Positions 1 through 9,407 of a stretch of DNA of 64,000 nt are shown here, piece by piece; positions within the stretch are counted from its first letter, which is position 1; every line of letters begins with the position of its first letter. Source of the stretch: Rotaria sordida. Its lineage: Eukaryota > Rotifera > Eurotatoria > Philodinida > Philodinidae. The stretch lies in the NCBI GenBank assembly GCA_905250125.1, contig CAJNOL010000746.1, positions 1 to 64,000 of the forward strand. The letters are read 5' to 3'. Position numbers and translations under genes: made by a program. A model generated the notes under the pieces. It had not been told where the DNA came from. It did no database searches and saw only the letters and a program-made list of their open reading frames with translations.

Positions 1-1
1 T

Positions 2-1668
2 CTACTTATACCTATTCTTTGTTTTTTAAAATGTCATACTCGCATCTGTAACGCATGGGTTGGTCCGTTTCATTTGAATCTTGATAGTTTTATTGAACAT
101 TGGAAAATCTATAGTGGTGATCTAGAAATAGAACGATCATTTCTAGTTGGTTTATTTTCATTTGATAAAGAATATCTTCAGATTGAACTTGGTGAAAATC
201 AAATTGATAACGATACATATAATATGTATTTTGTTTACTTTCGTCATCCTATGTATAACCAATTATTATATACATTCAATCCAATTAAAGAATCAAGTAT
301 TAGTAATCTATCAAAGAAATTATTCGTTAAATTACCAACATATTTAACGTCTCATTTTCATAAACGTCTTCCTTACCGTTTTGAACAATTTAATAGTAAT
401 ACATTAAAATGTATTATTCGACAGCTTGATATTTCATCTGAGGTAGATAACATTAAACTTATGAAATCAATGCATATAAAAATAATTGAAGAAATATATG
501 ATCGAAATGCTACTGAATTCAATATGAAAGTTATAAATCAATGTGGTATTCTACTCGGATATTTATATGATTGTCAAAATGAAATAGTATTTAGTCCATC
601 GTCGAATCAGCGATACAAATTTTCTGATTTTGTTGCAGCATTCGATGCTTCGTCATCCTATTCACCTTATATGAGTTATTTATTCGGCGGTCTCTTGTTC
701 TTATGGATTTTGATAACTAGTCTTGCATTGCTTTTTCATTTTCTTCGATATAGATTCAATAAAATTAAACTATTAGTTTTTACTGACCTTCAAAACACAT
801 TGAACATGCACAATATTAGATCTATTCAAAATCTTGACTATCTATTGATGAGTACATCAAACGAAAATAACTATCATAATCGATTGTTTATTGTGCAAAA
901 TCGATATTTAATTATTTTTAAAGTCAATTTAAACGAACGTTGTCAAAGTATTTTGCATCAGTTTTATATGGTAGTACCATTCATTATCATTGATATTCAA
1001 ACTATTACTGATATTAGCACATATTTCATTCCGGTTTCAATAGGAAATTATTTAGAGCGCATTCCATATCCTATTGTTGTAAATAGGAATACCTATTATG
1101 AACTCGAATGGCTTCATCAACGCTTGATGTATTACAGTGCAAAATATCGCTATTCGTAAGTTGTTTTATTCGAGTTTGGCAGCCAAATGTTAACCATCTT
1201 TTGTATTCCTATTTCAGTTATGAACTAGAACAATTACGTCAAAGACAAGAAGCTATTCGTACTCGAGAAGAACAAAGACGGTATCGCTTGGCCTTGTTTA
1301 TCGAGGAAGAAGAGAGAATACAAAGATTGAATCAAGAATTTGATTTTGAACAAATTTGGAATCGTGTACCGTCGGCATCGCCTCGTTTTATTGCAAATTT
1401 TCGTCTTGAAGATCCCAAAATAGTTAATAGTCAATTATGTGAAACAAATTGTAGTATTTGTCTCGAAACATTACAACCAGATGAACATTATTCTCAATGG
1501 CCATGTCCAGCTCAACACGTTTTTCACTATAACTGTATGCTGAATGTCTTGCGAAGACAAAATAGTTGCCCTTTATGTCGACATTTAGTCGAAGCGGCGC
1601 CTCTGCCATCGTTAGATGTTGTTTGGAGAAATTTTTTATTCAGAGTGGCTTCACGTGTGGCTAATTAG
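2..1668 (+). CDS. Membrane-anchored RING-H2 protein, 5' partial
   Basis: The reading frame is open to the left window edge, so the 5' end is missing. Two exons (to 1155, then 1218-1668) are joined by a 62 bp GT-AG intron, and the codon split across it restores the frame. About 220 residues of a probable lumenal or extracellular part come first. One hydrophobic segment follows (nt about 668-745, ending LLFHFLRY). After it comes a charged Glu/Arg/Gln-rich, probably coiled-coil stretch, then a C-terminal RING-H2 finger: CSIC, then WPCPAQHVFHYNC, then CPLC, which gives C3H2C3 spacing. RING-H2 proteins of this layout are usually membrane E3 ubiquitin ligases; that role is inferred from the family. 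The substrate-facing part is not recognised. An AATAAA lies at 1748, 80 nt after the stop. Confidence 0.85.
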
Positions 1669-2819
1669 CGTAAACTCACTAATATTCTCGTTTTATCAAT
1701 TCACTTCTCAAAGTTTCGTTCGTTTTATTATTATTAAATACTTTCTGAATAAACTCCTCTTAGAAATCATGATTTCAGCATCTCTATGACCGTCGGCCAT
1801 TCTAAATGTCATCGCTTCTTATTACTTAGTAACTGTCACAGGAATGGATTAGTCATACTTTGAGTTGACTTTTGACGAAGACAAGTTAGGGTGTGGGTGG
1901 GGTGTGGGGTAGGTGTTGGTGAGGAAAAGACTAACCCCGACTCCCACACCCGCAGTTGAAGTTTTCAGATATCTTTGACTTCAAGATTGATTAGAAAACA
2001 CTCTATAAAGAGAAATATTCTATTGAAACTCTGTCTAAGCAAACATCTACCTAGTACGAATAACTTCATTCAGGTTGGAAATGTTTTTTGGTAAGAAATG
2101 GATGAATGTGATAACAACCTACCAATAACTAATCTATTGATATTTCCTCGTGATTTTGCGGTTTGACAAAAGTTATGGTAACTCTGTGAGTTTGTTGAAC
2201 ATATTATATTAGTCGAAATAGTTTGAGACATATTTTAGAATAAGAAAAAGAAGCAGAGGTTCCATTTGATTTTTTTCAAGAAGTGACTATTTTACATTAG
2301 TAATGTCCTTTTTGTTCTTCTATAGCATTGAATATTGACATAGGAATCTTATTTTATTTGTAGGGCATTATTTTTCTATTTATTGTACACAGACATTATC
2401 TCAAATTTGAAAGTTAAATCAGTTCTGAGCAAACTTCAAATGAACTAGTATTGTAAACTATGATCACTATTTATGATAAAAATATGAGACTTTCTTCTTT
2501 CATATATAGTCATCAATATAAAAATCCTTGTAGATTCGAATCTATCCACAATGTTAACTAATTCTTCAATAATATTTTTAATAAAAACCAAATGACGAAA
2601 GATGTCACTAAGATTTTATTTTTTTGACAAATCTTCTCTTTATATAAGTGAAATTAATTGGACTTTATTTGATTATTACTCTTATCAAACAGAATATACA
2701 TTTATAATATTGTTCACGATGCTATTGAAAATGCCTTGACGAATAACAACCATTGGAAAAAATCCAACAAATGTATGACTAACTCCGAAGAATGAAAGAA
2801 CAAGGCAACATACATACAA
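1669..2819. other. Intergenic, AT-rich, with one telomere-like inverted tract
   Basis: No supported gene. A G-rich then C-rich TGTGGG-like pair lies at 1889-1954 and is listed separately. The rest is AT-rich sequence without a coding signal. Confidence 0.6.
1889..1954. repeat. Telomere-like inverted tract (TGTGGG then CCCACA)
   Basis: A G-rich arm (gtgtgggtggggtgtgggg) is followed after about 25 nt by a C-rich arm (ccccgactcccacaccc). TGTGGG is the telomeric repeat described for bdelloid rotifers. This copy is imperfect. Confidence 0.75.
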
Positions 2820-4061
2820 ATGAGTAATGCGTCGAGTTCGAATTTACAATTACACATCTTTTTTTCTTCCTTTTTTGCTTATACTATAAATATAGAGTGT
2901 AGTGAGAGCAGAGTTGAATACATAGTAATAGTTACGTTGCAATCAATGACAGATACATCTCAACTAGTTGATCCAAAGCAAGAACGTATCTATACATTTC
3001 ATTTTCGTCATTCTAATAAACATGTCGATCTTACGGACGAAGAACTCGATCATTTTCCTTATTTGATTGCTCTCGTCGAACATAAAAATGATTTCTTATC
3101 CGTTGAAAATGAAAATGGCGAATATGTATTGAGTCATTCTATTGAATATCCTTGGTTTATTTCTATTCTTCGTTCCATTAAATCCGAACAACCATATATA
3201 TTATTTAACGAACTATCTGAAGACAATAATGTGTTGGACACACTTCAACTATTTGATTATCTTTGTATCAATCCATTTCCGTTACCTCTTCTAAAATATG
3301 AAGAACTAGTCCGATCAAACCCTACAAATATTGGCAATGATGAAAAACGTCTTGACTATCATCAAGCAAATCTATCAGAAGCACGACAAACAGCTGCAGA
3401 GTTCATCATAGCTCTTAGTAAAAATGTATACGATTTACGTAATTCATACACTATCAAACGTATTTTTTCATTGATCCGAGTCATTCTCTCTAATCCAGCT
3501 GTTTTTAGCTCACGATTTCGTCATCATACATTAATAGTGGCGAAAGACTCTTGTTATTCGTTCTTTTCTAAGACTCAACGACGTCTATTGCCTACTATTC
3601 AACAAATTGATCAACATAGGAAGATCGACGCTCTTATTTATCTATACGACGATGATAAACCTCTTCCTGACCATTTTCAAAATACATTCGCTTGGAGAGG
3701 TGTTTATCTGCCAATAGAAGAGAATCCTATGGAGTCTTTATATGAAAGTCCCGCAAAGACATCTTTTTCCAATGGATCGTCTCAAAGAACACACGATCAT
3801 TTTCATATAAATTATAAGATTTCTGATTTGTCAATGATAAAGCATAGTATAGATTATCTCCTATCTATTTATGACCTGCCAGAATTTTCTATAATTGAAA
3901 ATGTTGACGACGAAGGGTTACCCATCTATCAATCGAAACAAAATCGAAAGAATAATGAAGCACAACTAGCTCGATCACGACATTTTAAGACATTATCTAA
4001 ACGACCAAACAATGACAAGTTCAAACATCGATGTGCTCCAAAAGCTCAAAAATACCGATAA
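2820..4061 (+). CDS. Protein with BTB/POZ-like N-terminal region
   Basis: A single open frame of 413 codons. The first ATG is at 2820, but the first 42 residues are hydrophobic and low-complexity, and the likelier start is the in-frame ATG at 2946 (MTDTSQLV), giving 371 aa. After that start, a region of about 95 residues (YTFHFRHSNKHVDL, then PYLIALVEH, ending FDYLCINPFP) has the strand-helix pattern of a BTB/POZ or T1-type domain: a Leu/Pro helix, an acidic 'ENGEY' turn, a Phe-containing helix and a terminal 'L..dYLCI'. The remainder is mainly helical and ends in a basic, Lys/Arg-rich tail. BTB domains mediate homo-oligomerisation or Cul3 binding; no partner can be inferred here. The BTB assignment is tentative. 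That the frame is coding is well supported by its length. An AATAAA lies at 4181. Confidence 0.7.
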   Translation: MSNASSSNLQLHIFFSSFFAYTINIECSESRVEYIVIVTLQSMTDTSQLVDPKQERIYTFHFRHSNKHVDLTDEELDHFPYLIALVEHKNDFLSVENENGEYVLSHSIEYPWFISILRSIKSEQPYILFNELSEDNNVLDTLQLFDYLCINPFPLPLLKYEELVRSNPTNIGNDEKRLDYHQANLSEARQTAAEFIIALSKNVYDLRNSYTIKRIFSLIRVILSNPAVFSSRFRHHTLIVAKDSCYSFFSKTQRRLLPTIQQIDQHRKIDALIYLYDDDKPLPDHFQNTFAWRGVYLPIEENPMESLYESPAKTSFSNGSSQRTHDHFHINYKISDLSMIKHSIDYLLSIYDLPEFSIIENVDDEGLPIYQSKQNRKNNEAQLARSRHFKTLSKRPNNDKFKHRCAPKAQKYR

Positions 4062-4736
4062 AAACTTTTTTCAAAGGGAATATTTGCTTTTTTTTTTATT
4101 GCATAAATATAAGTCACGAGAAATATTTTAGAGCCTTTTTTGCACTGACTTACAATTTTCAAAATAAGACTTGTTATAAAAATAAATCAAGAGATTTCTT
4201 ACTCTTCAACAATATGTCATTTCGACAATCATTAACTTAGATAACATTTAATATGTACAGATGTGGCTTCAAAAGCAAGAATATGATGCTACTTAAGAAA
4301 TATATCTTAATAAAAGGTCGATTCCTCAGATGTATTATCCGAAATCTATCTCTACAAAACCCAGTGAGTATGAGTCATTTCATTGAGATATGACACACTA
4401 TAATAATAGTTGAAAAATTCATTTGATAAGAAAAAAAGTAATGGAGAGATATTTCGTTATCATTTCGCTTCTTATCGAAGTTATTTATATATTTCTACAT
4501 AGATTCGAGAATTAAGTGAAAGCAAAATGACGTCATTTTATATCGGCTGTTATATTCAAAATAAGAACTCGTTTATATTGAGTTATATCCATATGAATAA
4601 TTAACATAGCCTGTCTTGATAAATATAAAATGATGAAATATGTCAGTGAAATATTGATTAAGTATTCTATCGATATATTTATCTACTCGAATCCTATCTC
4701 ATCAGTAATGGAACATATCAAAATTTGGTAGATTAG
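4062..4736. other. Intergenic, no feature seen
   Basis: AT-rich sequence. A 69-codon frame overlapping the end of the upstream gene is a shadow. Nothing else is recognised. Confidence 0.5.
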
Positions 4737-5174
4737 AAGATCAAAGCGAATAAGCGTGTACAATATGCGGCACAATATGGAGTTCGCATGGCCACACTTG
4801 CATACGGCCTGGTGACTTCGAATTTTGCCTTTACATCGTTTCAATTCAATTTCATCTTCGTTGGTACGGCCATGTACAATTTTGATCTATTTCAAATGAC
4901 AGATATGCTTCGATCGTCCTCGGACAATGTTCTATTCTTTTATCCGAATCCGAGTTCGAACTATGGTTCAACATGGCTAACCGATGATATCATTCAGACA
5001 AATGCCACTCATTTCTATCGACAGACAGACAGCTACAATCTGATATTGGATGGAGATGGAATGATCTATGGTCTAGGAACGATAGTAGTATATAACGGAT
5101 GTACCTCTATCCAGAGAGCAGAAAATTACTCGATTGGTTTGCTTTTTATCATTATCCAACTTTGTATATTGTGA
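4737..5174 (+). CDS. Unrecognised exon or gene remnant
   Basis: The frame opens after a TTAG that could be a splice acceptor at 4736 and runs 145 codons to a stop at 5172-5174. An ATG inside it (4788) would give 128 aa. Codon use and composition look protein-coding (for example YPNPSSNYGSTWLTDD and LILDGDGMIYGLGTIVVYNG), and the frame stays open upstream of the ATG, which argues for an internal exon rather than a start there. The last 15 residues are hydrophobic and may be intron read-through. The Gly-rich 'GDGMIYGLG' strand is faintly like a beta-barrel such as the allene oxide cyclase/dirigent type, but that is too weak to name. No partner exon was found, so this may be a decayed gene. Confidence 0.4.
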   Translation, partial: KIKANKRVQYAAQYGVRMATLAYGLVTSNFAFTSFQFNFIFVGTAMYNFDLFQMTDMLRSSSDNVLFFYPNPSSNYGSTWLTDDIIQTNATHFYRQTDSYNLILDGDGMIYGLGTIVVYNGCTSIQRAENYSIGLLFIIIQLCIL

Positions 5175-7158
5175 AATTCTGTTGCAAAAAATTAAGTAGT
5201 GTGAAGTTTATGGCTTGATTGTATGTATCCTGCTTAGTCTGTTTTCATATGTGCTGTGAAGAATTAAGTCGAATTTCTTTCAATATGTTGATCTTTTGTC
5301 TGAGAGTATTACATTTTTGTTTGCGAAATAAATACTTAAGCAGATGCTTTACGTCGATGTTGAATCGTGCTCGCTTTTCTACCTTTTTGCAAAATAGGCT
5401 TACTCAGATTTGTTTACAGATATATTGCAACGTGAATTGCCGTATGAGTATTGCTCGTAAGATATTTTTTTTTGTGCCATCAAGATCTGTGGCAACGATG
5501 GGCAGCAAATATTCGATAGTGTTTTCAGAAGATCTTTTCCTTGAAGGTGAGTTCTAGTGGTCATTATCACGATTTCTTTTATGATTTATGTTCATTTCAT
5601 TTATGAGATCTTGATTGAATAATACAATAGCAGGTTGATAGTTTCGTCAATGTGGTGCTCTTTTTTCATGAAAACACTTTTTTAGTATAATAAAAATTTT
5701 GCAATACAGTCAATTTTTCACTATTTATGTGGAATAAAGCCAATAGTAATAAGTCTTTTTTTTTGAAGGTACATTATACAAATATTTATTGAAAATGTTT
5801 TTCGCCGAACTATTAAAAATCACTATATTAGTTTGACAGATTTGATATTGTTCTGCTCGATGACTCATAGATCTTCATTCACCATTTATCCGACACTTTC
5901 GGAACTAAGATGTGTACTTCAATAGTTTTACATACGCATGACTCAATAGTTTTTTGCTAAATGGTATAGATTTATCTGCTGAGAGAATGTTTCTGTTTCC
6001 TCCTGTCAATATAAATAGATGTGATTGGTTTCATTAGAAAATGAGACCCACCTCAATATGTACTGTTGCGGCAACCCATAGATGTGTTCAGTGTTTCGGT
6101 GCTTCTCGCATTATGTTCTTCTTCAAAACAACTTAGTGATCGATATTTGAAAGTTTCTTAGCACAGATTGTTTGACTAGCATATTTTTTACAAATAGACA
6201 AGGAAAATTTTTCAAAACATGGTCGCAGATTTAGGATAGACAATGGGCAATAACTCTTGATGAAAAACTTTGATTACATAGACAGTGGATATTTTAAGAA
6301 GACGATCATTGCCGTGAAGCTCAAATGATGACATTTTTTTAAAACTTGATTCTAGTTGTTTGAGTAGCACTGGTAATTAATCCATTCAATCCTGAAAAGA
6401 ATTTTAGTCGATTAATGTGTTATAATATTCGATATATTTCGTTAACAATATGCGACACCAAAGATCCGGGTGTTGATGTTCACACCCACACCTCAAGTGA
6501 ACAATAAAACGGATTTCTAATAGATAGAAATTGAATATGATGTCGTTGAAGAAAATAAGTTTTTTTTTGGCAGTTTTCGTCAGCTAGCTCTTCTATTTCA
6601 GAAAAAATCATGTATCTCAACGTCAGCCCCTTTCAAATTTGATGTGTTTCCATTTGAAATTAGGATAATGGCAACCTTGTATTGGCTGTCGATTTTGCTA
6701 AATGGAAACCATGGAAAAATAAGATTGTCATTTTTTCGATAAAAAAAGAAAGTCAAAACGATAATAATAAATATTAATGATGTTCTTATGATTGAAAACT
6801 ATGCAACAGATACTGATTAATCTTCTATGACAATAATCTTTTGACACTTAAATATATGAAATTTGCTTACTTATTATGATATCATAATGATTAGAGTTGT
6901 TGACTATTTTCTATCGACGCATTTCTTTTAAATAAAATCTAGGTAATAGAGACGTATAGGTCTTGTATACAAAAATAATATGTGCGAACAACATAATTAA
7001 CAAAATAAAAGCAACACTGATAATCGACAAATAATTATTAAAACTAAAAAAGACACTTAAAACTAATATTGCATAAAGGTAAAGTGTCACAATATATAAA
7101 CAAACAAATTCTTTGTCATTGAATATAGTCATTACTTTTTTTTTATCACATAGAGATA
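5175..7158. other. Intergenic, AT-rich
   Basis: Several short frames lack coding character. A weak telomere-like pair sits at 6467-6494. A 73-codon hydrophobic minus-strand frame (6911-7132) with two membrane-like segments is possible but unsupported. Confidence 0.5.
6467..6494. repeat. Short telomere-like inverted pair
   Basis: 'ccgggtgttgatg' is followed immediately by 'ttcacacccacacc'. It is a very short, degenerate G-then-C pair of the same kind as the longer ones. Confidence 0.4.
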
Positions 7159-7326
7159 ATGATCGTGGATCTTAATAAAATAAAAGAAACTATTAAAATT
7201 GCCTGTAAACAATATATGTTTCCAGTTGTATTGATTTCATGTCAATGTGCTTTTATTGTATTATATGCTGTGTATGCCGAATATGGATTAGAACAAATCA
7301 CAATTAAAAATTCTATAAGTCTTTGA
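7159..7326 (+). pseudogene. Possible Rh-type ammonium transporter N-terminal fragment
   Basis: A 55-codon frame, too short for most gene callers, starts at ATG 7159. It encodes a charged start (MIVDLNKIKETIK) and one membrane helix with the pattern FPVVLISCQCAFIVLYAVYA-EYG. In Rh/Amt family proteins of animals the first helix reads similarly (a 'FP..L...Q...I.LF..F..YD' pattern). The frame stops right at the start of a C-rich telomere-like tract (7331), and no following Rh exons are seen, so it would be a truncated first exon. The family call rests on a single helix and is weak. Confidence 0.3.
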
Positions 7327-7330
7327 CTCT

Positions 7331-7382
7331 CATACTCACACCCACTACACTTCACATCCACACCACATTCACACTCACACTC
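7331..7382. repeat. C-rich telomere-like tract, single orientation
   Basis: Degenerate repeats of CACACCC/CACATCC/CACTCAC type cover about 50 bp without a matching G-rich arm nearby. It lies directly after the fragment at 7159-7326. Confidence 0.6.
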
Positions 7383-7554
7383 AATAAATATTAGTCAAGA
7401 AAAGCATAAAACCATGTCTAGAAAATGATGTCAATCAGGTGGTCAGTATTACTTTAGTTTGAAAAACATATACTTTGGTAGCTTGCAAAAAGCATCATCG
7501 ATTAGTATATAAAGATTAATAATAACATAAATCCCTGGATCTCTGTCAGTCAAC

Positions 7555-7835
7555 ATGCCACTGAGCAGAACTAAATTTCTTTACAACATACCGCTGACTG
7601 TCAACGAAGCAACCAATGAAACACAGTGGTCAAGTTTTTCAATAAGCTTTCTCTCATAGTAGTCCATTCAGAATTTAATGATTTATCCAATGACACGGAC
7701 CTAAAAATAGAAGCAATGTTGTTGTACAAAGTTATTAGAAAGATACTTCACGACATCGACGACGGTTTAGCTGATGATAAACTAAGAACAATATTTCTAT
7801 CCCATATTACTTTAAATATCATTAAATCGATTTGA
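7555..7835 (+). pseudogene. Unrecognised coding remnant with frame change
   Basis: An ATG at 7555 opens a frame (MPLSRTKFLYNIPLTVNEAT) that stops near 7660. From about 7626 another frame continues in coding style (SEFNDLSNDTDLKIEAMLLY, ending HITLNIIKSI) to a stop at 7833-7835. The two could be joined by one small frameshift around the T-run at 7634-7639. It lies between two telomere-like tracts. No family is recognised. Confidence 0.35.
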
Positions 7836-7860
7836 AATTATTACAAAACGACCCAGTAAG

Positions 7861-7935
7861 GTGTGGGTGTGGGTGTGGGTGTGTGTATTGTTTTCACACG
7901 CAGTACACCCACGTCTGCACCCACACTCACACTCT
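7861..7935. repeat. Telomere-like inverted tract, best-preserved copy
   Basis: Three to four tandem GTGTGG(G) units (gtgtgggtgtgggtgtgggt) are followed after about 15 nt by CACACGC/TACACCC/GCACCC/ACACTC units. The order is G-rich arm then C-rich arm. The left arm is the cleanest TGTGGG array in the window. Confidence 0.85.
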
Positions 7936-7944
7936 CAAGAACAT

Positions 7945-8015
7945 TACCGATACTGGAACTTCAACCCAGGCAGAGAGATTGAAGGTCTCTTATCCTACCA
8001 TTAGACTATAACGGT
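7945..8015 (-). tRNA. tRNA-Glu(TTC)-like gene, probably decayed
   Basis: Read on the minus strand, the 71 nt fold as a cloverleaf. The acceptor stem pairs ACCGTTA with TATCGGT (one mismatch). The D arm is GTC...GAT around TAATGGTAG, the anticodon stem is AGAGA/TCTCT with loop CCTTCAA (anticodon TTC, Glu), a 4 nt variable loop follows, and the T arm is CTGGG/TCCAG. The A-box matches TRGYNNARNNG. Against function: position 33 is C instead of the near-universal T, the T loop is TTGAAGT so the conserved C56 is lost and the B-box is degenerate, and no T-run terminator follows. It may be a tRNA pseudogene. It lies 9 bp from the telomere-like tract ending at 7935. Confidence 0.5.
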
Positions 8016-9407
8016 GTGATCAAGCCGAAAGTGGACTATATTCGAATTCTACAATATCAGCTCATCATTGACTTTCTTCTTTTTGTCTGAAATTAGAAAA
8101 ATCTATTATGGAGATCGATTATCATTTATCTGTTCATGTTCAAAAATAAGATTATACAATTAAAATAGGTGTTATTTAAGTATTATAATGATATTTTGCT
8201 TTATATTAAAGATTAGGATATGTGAGTTGATACAGGTAATAGAACAACAATCTACAATTACTATTCAACAGCATTTATAAAAGCCACTTCGGCTCAAAGA
8301 AGTTTTATGAATTGAAACATGATCATAAAATAGAATAATAATTAATCCCAAACTTTGATATTCAACTATGAAAACGTCTTACTTTATTTCATTGCATAAA
8401 TTGGACCTAATTCTATTCGGAACACATTCTGTTCAATTTATGACACTGATTCAAGTATAATTCAAACATAATGAGTCTATTAATGTTGTTTATACGAACA
8501 GTTGCTTCAAGACATTATAGGATATACTATCTCTATGTTGTTCATTTTATTCTTATAGTCGAACATAGATAATAGAAATATGATTGAGCATAGTAAATCC
8601 GAAGACTCGACTATAGCAAGAGATCTAGTGGGTTGATATTTGATCTATCTATCTATGTCTAAGTGTTTGTTTTCTTTCATTAGTGTTGATTTGCAAGTAA
8701 TATTTTAATCTTCATCATGATTACTTGTAGCCACCATATTATCAATATTTGAACTGTCCTCATGCTTTGCATAACCAATAAGATTGGGGAAATCGAAAAA
8801 TGGGCTAAACCAAGAGAAAAAAAGATGAAAGACGTTATTAACAAATTGTAAATCACTACCAAGATCATATATTCCTCTGAAAAATGCAGCAAATGAACTA
8901 GAATTTCTTTTCAAAACTAAAATTTTAAGATTCACAGGTTTTCGTGAAGTTATATTGAAATGAATTCTAATAGAAAAATGGAACTAGAGGGTAGAGGTGT
9001 GGATATGGTTCTTTTCGTTATCCATACCCACATTCTTGTCATACGAAAGATTTTTATCATTCATATCGAAAAGAACAACATAATATTTATATATCTACCA
9101 GTCACTATTCTAAATGTTGTCCAATCAATCAATGACTACCAAAATATGCAACGAAGTTCATGCTTTCTCGCTATATATGATACATAAATAAAAAACAAAC
9201 TATAGAGAAATGAACAGAAAAACAAAAACTAAAAAGGAAAATTCTATTGGTCCCCACTATGAGAAATAAAAAAAAACAATATGTACAGATAGAAAAATAA
9301 ATAAGAAAACAAATTACATCCACACATACACCATAGGATTAATTTGGTGAAATGAACGGACAATATATTTTATTGCATCTTGAGTTAAACGAATCAATTG
9401 TCAGATT
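8016..9407. other. Intergenic; one telomere-like pair
   Basis: AT-rich, with no supported gene. Small frames near 8.7-9.2 kb lack coding character. A weak telomere-like pair is at 8985-9035. Confidence 0.5.
8985..9035. repeat. Weak telomere-like inverted pair
   Basis: 'ggtagaggtgtggatatgg' is followed after about 12 nt by 'ccatacccacattc'. The arms are complementary in part (ggatatgg/ccatacc), in G-then-C order. Confidence 0.45.

Noticed and set aside
5219-5557. 112-codon plus frame rich in Cys and Phe
   Set aside because: No ordered motif, start context or splice partner; composition fits chance reading of AT-rich DNA.
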